Of a stretch of 14,174 nucleotides of DNA, positions 5,924-13,822 are shown one piece after another; position 1 is the first letter of the stretch, and every line of letters begins with the position of its first letter. Origin of the DNA: an uncultured Oscillospiraceae bacterium (lineage in GTDB: Bacteria; Bacillota; Clostridia; Oscillospirales; Oscillospiraceae); contig CAADVN010000125.1 in NCBI GenBank assembly GCA_900752445.1, positions 1 to 14,174 of the forward strand, written 5' to 3'. The notes beneath the pieces are model-generated. The model saw nothing but the letters and a program-made list of their open reading frames with translations, searched no databases and was not told the origin of the DNA. The translations under genes were made by a program, and so were the position numbers.

Positions 5924-8245
5924 ATGAGCAAAAACCTGAAGAAATTCATGGCTCTGGCGCTTGCGCTCGCCATGGTCTTCGCTCTGGCCGCCTGCGGCGA
6001 ACCCGCCCCGACGGAGAGCGATACGCCGGACGCGACCGAAGCCCCGAGCGACTCCGGGGAGTACGCCCTCAGCTATGAGGTCATAATCCCGGCCGACGGC
6101 GTCGGCGACCACCCGGCCTACGGCATCCTGACGAATGCCAAAGAGGCCCTCGCCACCATCGGCATCGACCTGCAGATAAACGACCCGAGCGACTCGAACG
6201 TTCTCTGGCAGGCCATCGAGTCCAACCCGATAAGCGCCGAGTTCTGGTGCGCCGCGTGGAGCTCCACCGCTGACCCCGACATGTACCAGGTCTACTACAG
6301 CACCAACGGCAACGGCAAGGGCGGCACCGAGTCCAACCACTACATGATAGCGGACGATACCCTCGACGAGCTCATCATGGAGGCTCGCACCAGCGCCGAC
6401 CAGGCCTTCCGCAAGGCGCCCTACAAGCAGTGCCTCGACATCATCATCGACTGGGCCGTTGAGGTCCCCGTCTACCAGAGGCAGAACGCCATCATCATGA
6501 GCACCGAGCGCGTGAACATAGACACCGTCACCCCCGACATCACCCCGTTCTGGCGCTGGATGGCTGAGATAGAGAAGATCGAGACGAACGGCGCCGACCA
6601 GCTGGTCGTCGGCTACGACTACTTCTCCTCCAAGTTCAGCCCCTTCTTCGGCAAGACCCAGTACGACGTCGACGTGGGCGACATGACCACCCAGTACCTC
6701 ATGGGCCTTGACCGCGAGGGCAACCCCGTCCTGAACGGCATCGAGGGCGAGACCCGCAGCTACAACGGCACCGATTACACCTACACCGGCATCTCCGACA
6801 TCGAGGTCGTCCAGAATGAGGACGGCACTGTCGATTACAATATCACCATGCGCGACGACATCAAGTTCTCCGACGGCACCACCGCGGACATCGACGACGT
6901 CATCTTCGGCATGTACGTCCTCTGCGACCCGACCTATGACGGCAGCTCCACCCTCTACGCCCTGCCCATCGAGGGCATGACGGAGTACCGCTCCGGCATG
7001 GAGCTGCTCGTGAACCTCATCGTGGCCGCCGGCCCGGACAACACCGACTTCACCAATTGGACTGAAGAGCAGCAGACCGCCTTCTGGGATGCCTTCTGGC
7101 CTGCGGGCGAGAAGTTTGCCCAGGAGATCGTTGACTACTGTGTCACCAACGGCTACGCCGAGGCGGGCGACGTCGCCGGCGCTGCGGCTGCCTGGGCCTA
7201 TGAAGGCCTCGCTGCCGACGCCACCGCCGCCGACTTCTTCCAGGCCATCGTTGACAACTACGGCTACGACCTGAGCGACACTGGCATCAACCTCGAGACC
7301 GCCGGCACCTCCATCACCGACTTCATCTACGCCGAGCTGGGCGATGCCGCCGCCGAGTACCAGGCCGGCGTCGCCACCGGCAGCACCGCCGCGAACATCC
7401 CCGGCATCATCAGGACCGGCGACTACAGCATGACCATCCACATGACCAGCTTCGACGCCACCGCCATCTACCAGATGGCCCTGCCCGTGGCCCCGCTGCA
7501 TTACTACGGCGATGAGGCCCAGTACGACTACGAGAACAACTCCTTCGGCTTCCCCAAGGGCGACCTGAGCCTGGTCCGCTCCAAGACCACCCAGCCCATG
7601 GGCGCCGGCGCCTACAAGTTCGTCTCCTATGAGAACGGCGTCGTCACCTTCGAGGCCAACGAGAACTACTGGAAGGGCGTGCCCAAGACCAAGTACCTCC
7701 TGTTCCAGGAGACCGCAGCTTCCGATAAGCTGAGCGGCGTCGCCTCCGACGCGGCCACCTTCGACATCACCGACCCGAACTTCAACGTCCAGTGTGTTGA
7801 GGACATCAAGGGCTACAACTCCAACGGCGAGCTGACCGGCGACGTCATCACCACCTTCAGCGTTGATAACCTGGGCTACGGCTACATAGGCATCTGCGCC
7901 GAGAACATCTGCATGAACGGCGAGCCCGGCAGCGAGGCCTCCAAGAACCTCCGCAAGGGCTTCGCGACCCTCTTCTCCGTCTACCGCGACACCGTCGTGA
8001 ACAGCTACTACGGCGAGACCGCCGCAGTCATCCAGTACCCGATCACCAACACCTCCTGGGCTGCCCCGCGTCCGGCTGACGAGGGCTACCAGACCGCCTT
8101 CTCCGTCGATGTGGACGGCAACCCGATCTACAATGACGGCATGACCGAGCAGGAGCGCTACGACGCCGCCCTGCAGGCCGCCATCGGCTTCTTCAAGGCC
8201 GCCGGCCTGAACTGGGACGAGGCCTCCGGCAAGTTCGTTGCCTGA
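5924..8245 (+). CDS. Oligopeptide-type ABC substrate-binding lipoprotein, apparently circularly permuted
   Basis: Extracytoplasmic lipoprotein of 773 residues, SBP_bac_5 (OppA/DppA) family, which captures peptides or similar solutes for the importer that follows. The signal peptide ends in a lipobox LAAC with lipidated Cys24, then an acidic Pro/Ser/Thr linker to about 45. Residues 46-220 carry features normally at the C-terminus of this family (YEVIIPADG, LATIGIDLQIND, WSSTADPDMYQVYYS, DDTLDELIMEAR, VEVPVYQRQN). The usual mature N-terminal start (LVVGYDYFSSKFSPFF) begins only near 227, followed by KFSDGTTADIDDVIFG (314-329), GAGAYKFVSYENGVVTFEAN (560-579) and NLRKGFATLF (675-684). The protein stops at SGKFVA, where the C-terminal segment would normally follow. 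About 130 residues near 358-490 also look inserted. AAGGAGG lies ten bases before the ATG. Codons are strongly C-ending, as in highly expressed genes. Confidence 0.92.
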   Translation: MSKNLKKFMALALALAMVFALAACGEPAPTESDTPDATEAPSDSGEYALSYEVIIPADGVGDHPAYGILTNAKEALATIGIDLQINDPSDSNVLWQAIESNPISAEFWCAAWSSTADPDMYQVYYSTNGNGKGGTESNHYMIADDTLDELIMEARTSADQAFRKAPYKQCLDIIIDWAVEVPVYQRQNAIIMSTERVNIDTVTPDITPFWRWMAEIEKIETNGADQLVVGYDYFSSKFSPFFGKTQYDVDVGDMTTQYLMGLDREGNPVLNGIEGETRSYNGTDYTYTGISDIEVVQNEDGTVDYNITMRDDIKFSDGTTADIDDVIFGMYVLCDPTYDGSSTLYALPIEGMTEYRSGMELLVNLIVAAGPDNTDFTNWTEEQQTAFWDAFWPAGEKFAQEIVDYCVTNGYAEAGDVAGAAAAWAYEGLAADATAADFFQAIVDNYGYDLSDTGINLETAGTSITDFIYAELGDAAAEYQAGVATGSTAANIPGIIRTGDYSMTIHMTSFDATAIYQMALPVAPLHYYGDEAQYDYENNSFGFPKGDLSLVRSKTTQPMGAGAYKFVSYENGVVTFEANENYWKGVPKTKYLLFQETAASDKLSGVASDAATFDITDPNFNVQCVEDIKGYNSNGELTGDVITTFSVDNLGYGYIGICAENICMNGEPGSEASKNLRKGFATLFSVYRDTVVNSYYGETAAVIQYPITNTSWAAPRPADEGYQTAFSVDVDGNPIYNDGMTEQERYDAALQAAIGFFKAAGLNWDEASGKFVA

Positions 8246-8287
8246 GCAGACGTTCGGTTTTGACCCAATAATTCACGTTTGAGACCC

Positions 8288-8320
8288 TCTGCACCGGGCG
8301 CTTCCGGCGCCCGGTGCAGA
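8288..8320 (+). other. Perfect 14-bp intercistronic hairpin after the binding-protein gene
   Basis: TCTGCACCGGGCGC (8288-8301) and GCGCCCGGTGCAGA (8307-8320) form a perfect stem around TTCCG. The following CCCTATTTCC is not a U-tract, so full termination is unlikely. In transporter operons such stems commonly protect the upstream mRNA from 3' decay and let only part of the transcripts continue, giving more binding protein than permease. The start codon of oppB is 27 bases downstream. Confidence 0.8.
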
Positions 8321-8346
8321 CCCTATTTCCTATTGGTGGTGAAGAT

Positions 8347-9336
8347 ATGGGCGAATTCATACTAAAACGCCTGCTGCTCTGCGTACTGATACTCTTCTTC
8401 GTGATGTTTATCGTGTACGCCCTCATGTTCTCCCTGCCCACGAGCTACGTGGACACCATGGCGCGCGAGCTTGCAACCAAGCCCGGCAGCCTTAAGAGCG
8501 CCCAGGAATGGCTGGACGAGCTCAACGCCGCCTATGGCTTTGACAGAGGCATCGTCGGCGGCTACTTTACCTGGCTCGGTACCGTCCTCACGGGCGACTT
8601 CGGCGACAGCTGGTATTACACCCTGCCCGTCGTCGAGAAGTTCAACGACGTCATCTGGTTCTCGGTGGCCATGTCGCTTGCGGCCTTTGTTTTCGAGACG
8701 GTCATAGCCGTCTATCTCGGCGTGACCGCAGCAAGGAAGCAGTACAGCATGACGGACTACACCGTCACGGTCATCGCGCTGCTGTGTATCTCGATGCCGA
8801 CCTTCTTCCTCGCGACGCTGCTGAAACTCATTTTCTCCATAAAACTCGGCTGGTTCGACCTCGTAGGCATGCAGAGCAGGGACTATATGCTGCTTTCTGA
8901 TTTCGGCAAGTTCCTGGACCTCTGCAAGCACATGGTCCTGCCGGTAATAACCTTGACTATGGTAGGCATAGGCGGCCTGATGCGCTATACCCGCACGAGC
9001 ATGCTGGAGGTCCTCAACTCGGACTACATCCGCACGGCGCGGGCCAAGGGCCTGTCGGAAAAGGTCGTCATCAACCGCCACGCCTTCAGAAATACACTCA
9101 TCCCGCTCATCACCGTCACGGGCACGACCCTGCCGGCGCTCTTCTCCGGCGCCCTCATAACGGAGACGCTCTTCGGTATACGCGGTATAGGCTACACCTC
9201 GTATTACGCGATGATAAACGGCGACATCCCCTTCACGATGTTCTACCTCGCCTTTATCTCCATCCTGACGCTGCTGGCGAACCTCCTGGCGGACGTGCTG
9301 TACGCCGTGGTGGACCCGCGCGTCCGAGTGCATTGA
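8347..9336 (+). CDS. oppB: Oligopeptide ABC transporter permease OppB/DppB
   Basis: Membrane permease of 329 residues, normal for the family, which forms the translocation pore with OppC. It starts MGEFILKRLLLCVLILFFVM, the standard first helix (about 9-30). An extracellular loop with LNAAYGFDRGIVGGYFTWL (59-77) and TGDFGDSWYY (82-91) follows, and then five more helices near 105-127, 138-164, 196-214, 253-272 and 297-317. The cytoplasmic coupling loop that contacts the ATPases is YIRTARAKGLSEKVVINRH (227-245). The family ends with ETLFGIRGIGY (273-283) and VVDPRVRVH. The ATG at 8347 has GGTGGTG about six bases upstream; an in-frame ATG at 8314 inside the preceding hairpin is rejected. The OppC gene starts 17 bases after the stop. 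Confidence 0.95.
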   Translation: MGEFILKRLLLCVLILFFVMFIVYALMFSLPTSYVDTMARELATKPGSLKSAQEWLDELNAAYGFDRGIVGGYFTWLGTVLTGDFGDSWYYTLPVVEKFNDVIWFSVAMSLAAFVFETVIAVYLGVTAARKQYSMTDYTVTVIALLCISMPTFFLATLLKLIFSIKLGWFDLVGMQSRDYMLLSDFGKFLDLCKHMVLPVITLTMVGIGGLMRYTRTSMLEVLNSDYIRTARAKGLSEKVVINRHAFRNTLIPLITVTGTTLPALFSGALITETLFGIRGIGYTSYYAMINGDIPFTMFYLAFISILTLLANLLADVLYAVVDPRVRVH

Positions 9337-9353
9337 GAGGGGGCTGAGCAGAC

Positions 9354-11522
9354 ATGTCCAAAACTAACGAAAGACGCGCGGACAGCCTCAACGAGGCCCT
9401 GAAGCGCCGCGAAGCGGCCCAGGAGCAGCACGTGCACCACGAGGGCGAGCCCCTGGCGCTCGACGACTCCGAGCGCGTGAAGGTGCTCTCTCCCGGCAGG
9501 CTGGTGGCCAAGCGCTTTTTCCGGAACAAGCTCGCCATCGTGGGCCTTGCGATACTCATCTTCATGTTCGTGTTCACCTTCCTGTTCCCGCTGTTCTACC
9601 CCTACTCGCAGACGCAGATCTTTTACAAGTACGGGACGATGAACGCCAACTACGCCAGCGCTTCGGAGCGCACGGACTTCGTGTCCTACGCCATCGGCGA
9701 CGCGATAAGCGTGCCGAGCACGGTAAAGAACAGCATGAACTCGTACATAAACCAGATGACGACTGACGGCCTGGACGAGCTCCAGGTGACGGACGCCAAC
9801 GGCACGATGTACACCGTTACGAAGCTGGCGGACACCATCTACACGCTCTCTGCCGACGACCTGACGGGCGTGGCGGTCTACAGCGCCTCCAGCCTGGTGG
9901 CGGAGTACGACTCCATCCACGGCAGCTTTGTCTACGCGGTGGAGGAGGAAGTCATAGTCCCCGACGACCTGGAGGAGGGCGACGAGCCCTCTGAGGAGAC
10001 GGACGCGGAGGCCGAGGATGAGGACCAGGCCCAGGCGCAGGCCCAGCAGGCCGCCTTCGAGCAGGCTGCCGTCGCGGCCATAGAGGCCGGGCAGGAGAGC
10101 TTTACGGCGGGCGGCGTCAGCTACTCCGTCGAGATGGTCGTCAAGAACCGCTATGAGATCACGCGCGAGAGCGCCGCGCTCATCGGCATAGGCAGCTTCG
10201 TGCCCGACGAGGGCCTGGCCGGCGAGGTGGAGACGGCTATAGCCTCCGGCGCAGCCAATGTGAGCTGGGACGGCGAGAGCTACCGCGTGGTAGAGAGCGA
10301 CGGCCAGTACTACCTGTGCACCATAGGCGAGCCCACCGAGGCTCTCGTGGCCTCGACGCTGGTGTTCAACTCCTACGACACCTCGGTGCAGTATACCGAT
10401 GAATTCAAGGCCGAGGCCCTGCTGGCCGCAGGCCGGGGCGAGGATCTCGTCTACGAGGGACAGACCTACAAGGTCGATTTTGACGGCGAGAGCGGAGATA
10501 TCCTCGACGCCTCGGGCAGCGAGGTCGCCTCGCTCACCACCTTCGTCGTGAGAAGGTACTCCGGCCAGGACACCCTGTCAATAGAGTTTAAGGACGCCAC
10601 GCAGGACGTCATAAACCAGATGGAGGACGAGGGCCGCACCAAGGGCAGCTTCGTATTCCCCATACAGCAGACCGACGACGAGTCCAACCCCGTCTACGAC
10701 GAGGAGGGCAACCCGGTCATGGTCGATACCGAGATAACGGTGGAGCGCAAGACCAATGAGTACGTGCTCAGCTGCGACCAGACCACTTACCTCATAGACA
10801 TCTACGCCGGGCCCTCCGCCCAGCACTGGTTCGGCACCGACGGCGACGGCATGGACATCCTCGCGCGCATGATGTACGGCGGCAGGATATCGCTCATGAT
10901 AGGCTTTGTCGTCGTCATACTCGAGACGATAATCGGCGTCATCATGGGCGGCATGGCGGGCTTCTTCGGACGCTGGGTCGATACGCTCATCATGCGCCTC
11001 GTCGATATCTTCTACTGCATCCCGACCTACCCGATACTCATAATCATGGGCGCCCTGTTCGACGCTTTGAAGATGGACCCCTATGTGCGTCTCGTCTGGA
11101 TGATGGTCGCGCTGGGCGTGCTCGGCTGGGCAGGCATAGCCAGGCTGGTGCGCGGTCAGATCCTGTCTCTGAGGGAGCAGGAGTTCATGATAGCGCAGGA
11201 GGCCACGGGCATGCGCTCCTCGAGGCGGATATTCAGGCACCTGGTGCCGAACGTCATGCCCCAGCTCATAGTCAACGCCACGATGTCGCTGGGCTCCATC
11301 ATCATCACGGAGGCCACGCTGAGCTTCCTGGGCCTGGGCGTCAAGCACCCGCTAGCCACCTGGGGCAACATGATAAACTCGGTCACGGGCTCGTCAGAGA
11401 GCATGCTCAAGTATACCTACATATGGGTGCCCGTGGGCCTGCTCATCTGCCTCACGGTCGTGGCATTCAACTTCGTCGGCGACGGCCTCAGGGATGCCTT
11501 CGACCCGAAGATGAAGCAGTAA
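9354..11522 (+). CDS. oppC: Oligopeptide ABC transporter permease OppC/DppC with a ~400-residue extracellular insertion
   Basis: Second permease subunit, 722 residues against about 300 usual. Residues 1-56 form a charged cytoplasmic lead ending in the typical SPGRLVAKRFFRNKLAIVGL; helix 1 is about 57-80. The standard core resumes at HWFGTDGDGMDILARMMYGG (491-510), with helices near 514-536, 545-567, 580-598, 640-662 and 688-708, the coupling loop EFMIAQEATGMRSSRRIFRH (610-629) and the ending DGLRDAFDPK. Residues about 81-490 are an added, presumably extracellular domain. It holds four degenerate units with a GxxYxV core near 150, 254, 307 and 369 and an acidic stretch (about 203-224) followed by a QAQAQAQQ run. 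The reading frame and codon use are uniform, so this is a real long protein, not a fusion artefact. It may contact the unusual binding protein. Confidence 0.93.
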   Translation: MSKTNERRADSLNEALKRREAAQEQHVHHEGEPLALDDSERVKVLSPGRLVAKRFFRNKLAIVGLAILIFMFVFTFLFPLFYPYSQTQIFYKYGTMNANYASASERTDFVSYAIGDAISVPSTVKNSMNSYINQMTTDGLDELQVTDANGTMYTVTKLADTIYTLSADDLTGVAVYSASSLVAEYDSIHGSFVYAVEEEVIVPDDLEEGDEPSEETDAEAEDEDQAQAQAQQAAFEQAAVAAIEAGQESFTAGGVSYSVEMVVKNRYEITRESAALIGIGSFVPDEGLAGEVETAIASGAANVSWDGESYRVVESDGQYYLCTIGEPTEALVASTLVFNSYDTSVQYTDEFKAEALLAAGRGEDLVYEGQTYKVDFDGESGDILDASGSEVASLTTFVVRRYSGQDTLSIEFKDATQDVINQMEDEGRTKGSFVFPIQQTDDESNPVYDEEGNPVMVDTEITVERKTNEYVLSCDQTTYLIDIYAGPSAQHWFGTDGDGMDILARMMYGGRISLMIGFVVVILETIIGVIMGGMAGFFGRWVDTLIMRLVDIFYCIPTYPILIIMGALFDALKMDPYVRLVWMMVALGVLGWAGIARLVRGQILSLREQEFMIAQEATGMRSSRRIFRHLVPNVMPQLIVNATMSLGSIIITEATLSFLGLGVKHPLATWGNMINSVTGSSESMLKYTYIWVPVGLLICLTVVAFNFVGDGLRDAFDPKMKQ

Positions 11523-11535
11523 GGGGGCGGGAAAA

Positions 11536-12717
11536 ATGGCAAAACGCAAGAATACATCCTATATCAGCGGCAGGGAGTCGCGCAAGATAACCCGCTTCAA
11601 CCGCAAGCTCACAAAGCGCCTTGAAAAGGAGCGCGCCAGCAAGGCCGCCGACCCGTCGAAATACATGACGGAGATGAAGGACGCGAACAACATCGTCGAG
11701 TTCGACAACGTGTGCAGCTACTTTTTCACGGACGTGGGCACGGTCAAGGCCGTGGACGGCGTGTCCTTCGAGGTGCCGAGGTGCACGACGGTGGGCATAG
11801 TGGGCGAGTCGGGCTGCGGCAAGAGCGTGACGAGCCTCTCGCTCATGCAGCTTTTGCAGAGGCCGCAGGGCCAGACGGTAGGCGGCGAGATCCGGCTCAA
11901 CATGGGCGACGGCAAGGCTTACAACATCGTCAACACTCCCACGGGCGAGATGATGAAGATCCGCGGCAACCGCGTCTCGATGATATTCCAGGAGCCTATG
12001 ACCAGCCTGAACCCCGTGTTCCGCTGCGGCTACCAGATAGACGAGGTCCTGAAGCTGCATAACCCGGGCATGTCGAAGGAGGAGGTCAAAAAGCGCTCCA
12101 TCGAGATGCTGGAGCTCGTCGGCATAGCCAACTCCGAGGGCGTTTACAGCATGTATCCGCACGAGCTGTCCGGCGGCATGAGGCAGAGGGTCATGATAGC
12201 CATGGCCCTGGCCTGCTCGCCCGGGCTCATAATAGCGGACGAGCCGACGACGGCGCTGGACGTCACCATCCAGGCGCAGATACTCGACCTGCTCAAGGAC
12301 CTCAAGGACAAGATCAGCAGCTCCATCATGCTCATCACGCACGATTTGGGCGTCATCGCCAGCATGGCCGACTATGTCGTCGTCATGTACGCGGGCCGCG
12401 TCGTCGAGAAGGGCACGACGGAGGACATCTTCCACCACCCCTGCCACCCGTATACGATCGGCCTCATGAAGTCGAAGCCCGTCGTGGGCAAGAAGGTGGA
12501 CGCGCTGTACAACATCCCCGGCAGCGTGCCGAACCCGGTCAACATGCCCGATTACTGCTACTTCCGCGACCGCTGCGAGCAGTGCGTGGACAAGTGCCAC
12601 GGCGTTTACCCGCCTGAGATACGGCTGAATGAGACGCATGTTGTCTCCTGCTGGAGGTACGAGGACGAGGGCAAGATCGAGCGCTGGCCGAAATCCGTGA
12701 ACGTGGAGGAGCTTTGA
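11536..12717 (+). CDS. oppD: Oligopeptide ABC transporter ATPase OppD/DppD
   Basis: Cytoplasmic ATPase that pairs with OppF to power import; 393 residues. A basic extension of about 50 residues (SGRESRKITRFNRKLTKRLE, 11-30) precedes the usual start near IVEFDNVCSYF. Motifs: Walker A GESGCGKSV (90-98), Q-loop Gln152, signature LSGGM (211-215), Walker B LIIADE (231-236) and switch His269 (ITHD). The C-terminal oligopeptide-transporter extension carries GSVPNPVNMP and a cysteine set at 341, 347, 350, 354 and 372. In related OppD/DppD proteins clustered cysteines here bind a [4Fe-4S] cluster, which is plausible but not proven for this protein. The ATG at 11536 has GGGGGCGGG five bases upstream, and the gap to the OppC gene is 13 bases. 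Confidence 0.95.
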   Translation: MAKRKNTSYISGRESRKITRFNRKLTKRLEKERASKAADPSKYMTEMKDANNIVEFDNVCSYFFTDVGTVKAVDGVSFEVPRCTTVGIVGESGCGKSVTSLSLMQLLQRPQGQTVGGEIRLNMGDGKAYNIVNTPTGEMMKIRGNRVSMIFQEPMTSLNPVFRCGYQIDEVLKLHNPGMSKEEVKKRSIEMLELVGIANSEGVYSMYPHELSGGMRQRVMIAMALACSPGLIIADEPTTALDVTIQAQILDLLKDLKDKISSSIMLITHDLGVIASMADYVVVMYAGRVVEKGTTEDIFHHPCHPYTIGLMKSKPVVGKKVDALYNIPGSVPNPVNMPDYCYFRDRCEQCVDKCHGVYPPEIRLNETHVVSCWRYEDEGKIERWPKSVNVEEL

Positions 12718-12718
12718 G

Positions 12719-13822
12719 ATGGAAGAGATCAGAAATAACGCTCCCGAAACGGAAGAGAAGTACCTCATCGAGGTAAAGAACCTTGTAAAATGGTTCCCGA
12801 TAAAGTCCAGCTTTTTCAAGCGCACGATAGGCAATGTCCGCGCGGTGGACGGCATCAGCTTCCACATAAAGCGCGGGCAGACGATGGGACTCGTGGGCGA
12901 GTCGGGCTGCGGCAAGTCCACGGCGGGCAGGACGATACTCCGGCTCATTGAGAAGACCTCGGGCGAGGTGTTCTTCGACGGGCAGGACATTTTCAAGATG
13001 AGCCGCGAGGAGCTGCGCAGGCTGCGGCCGAGGATACAGATAATCTTCCAGGACCCCTATTCCAGCCTGAGCCCAAGGATACCCATAGGCGAGATCATAG
13101 GCGAGGCGGTCCGCGAGCACAACATCGTGCCGAAGGAGGAGTTCGACGACTATATAAGCCGGGTCATGCGCGCCTGCGGCCTGCAGGAATACCACAAGGA
13201 CCGCTACCCGCACGAGTTCTCGGGCGGCCAGAGGCAGAGGATCTGCATAGCCAGGGCGCTTGCCCTGAACCCGGACTTCATCGTCTGCGACGAGCCGGTC
13301 TCGGCGCTGGACGTGTCCATCCAGGCGCAGATAATAAACCTGCTCAAGCAGCTGCAGAAGGACTTCGGCTTCACCTACCTGTTCATATCGCACGACCTCT
13401 CCGTCGTCGAGCACATCTCGGACACGGTGGGCGTCATGTACCTGGGCTCCATGGTGGAATACGCGGACACGGAGAAGATCTTCACGAAGCCGCTGCACCC
13501 CTATACCGAGGCGCTGTTTTCGGCGATACCTGTGCCGGACCCGGACGTGAAGATGAAGCGCATCATCCTGCAGGGCAGCCTGCCGAGCCCGGCGAACCCG
13601 CCCGCGGGCTGTAAGTTCCACACGCGCTGCCACAAGTGCATGGAGGTGTGCAAGTACGCGGCGCCGGAGTGGGTCGAGGTCGAGCCGGAGCACTGGTGCG
13701 CCTGCCACCTGTACAACGACGCGGAGCGCGCCAAGCGCGCGGAGCAGGCCGCAGCCGAGGCCAAAAAGTCGGCCAGGCCCGCGTCAAAGAAGGAAGAAAA
13801 GGATGAAAAAGAGGCGGTATGA
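12719..13822 (+). CDS. oppF: Oligopeptide ABC transporter ATPase OppF/DppF
   Basis: Second ATPase of the importer, 367 residues, starting one base after the OppD stop, with GGAGGAG about six bases before the ATG. Motifs: Walker A GESGCGKST (60-68), Q-loop Gln111, signature FSGGQ (167-171), Walker B FIVCDE (187-192) and switch His225 (ISHD). The C-terminal family extension includes LQGSLPSPANPPAGCKFHTR (284-303) and cysteines 298, 304, 307, 311, 327 and 329, a set comparable with the cluster-binding cysteines of OppD/DppF relatives. The last 35 residues are an Ala/Lys/Glu-rich charged tail (AERAKRAEQAAAEAKK) not needed by the fold. The final 20 bases overlap the next gene. Confidence 0.95.
   Translation: MEEIRNNAPETEEKYLIEVKNLVKWFPIKSSFFKRTIGNVRAVDGISFHIKRGQTMGLVGESGCGKSTAGRTILRLIEKTSGEVFFDGQDIFKMSREELRRLRPRIQIIFQDPYSSLSPRIPIGEIIGEAVREHNIVPKEEFDDYISRVMRACGLQEYHKDRYPHEFSGGQRQRICIARALALNPDFIVCDEPVSALDVSIQAQIINLLKQLQKDFGFTYLFISHDLSVVEHISDTVGVMYLGSMVEYADTEKIFTKPLHPYTEALFSAIPVPDPDVKMKRIILQGSLPSPANPPAGCKFHTRCHKCMEVCKYAAPEWVEVEPEHWCACHLYNDAERAKRAEQAAAEAKKSARPASKKEEKDEKEAV

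Noticed and set aside
6059..6595. Assembly error as the explanation of the permuted binding protein
   Set aside because: A collapse of two tandem copies would need two separate in-frame jumps at non-matching positions, and the frame and codon bias are continuous. It is not excluded without read data, so it remains listed as a check.
5885..7501. Open frame of 538 codons on the minus strand, opposite the binding-protein gene
   Set aside because: Its Val/Gly/Asp-rich, low-complexity composition reflects the C-ending codons of the plus-strand gene. It lacks any domain or ribosome site, and the plus-strand protein is a clear family member.
11488..12996. Open frame of 502 codons opposite oppD
   Set aside because: It crosses the oppC-oppD and oppD-oppF borders and has a His/Arg/Leu-rich, repeat-like composition, typical of the antisense of GC-rich genes.
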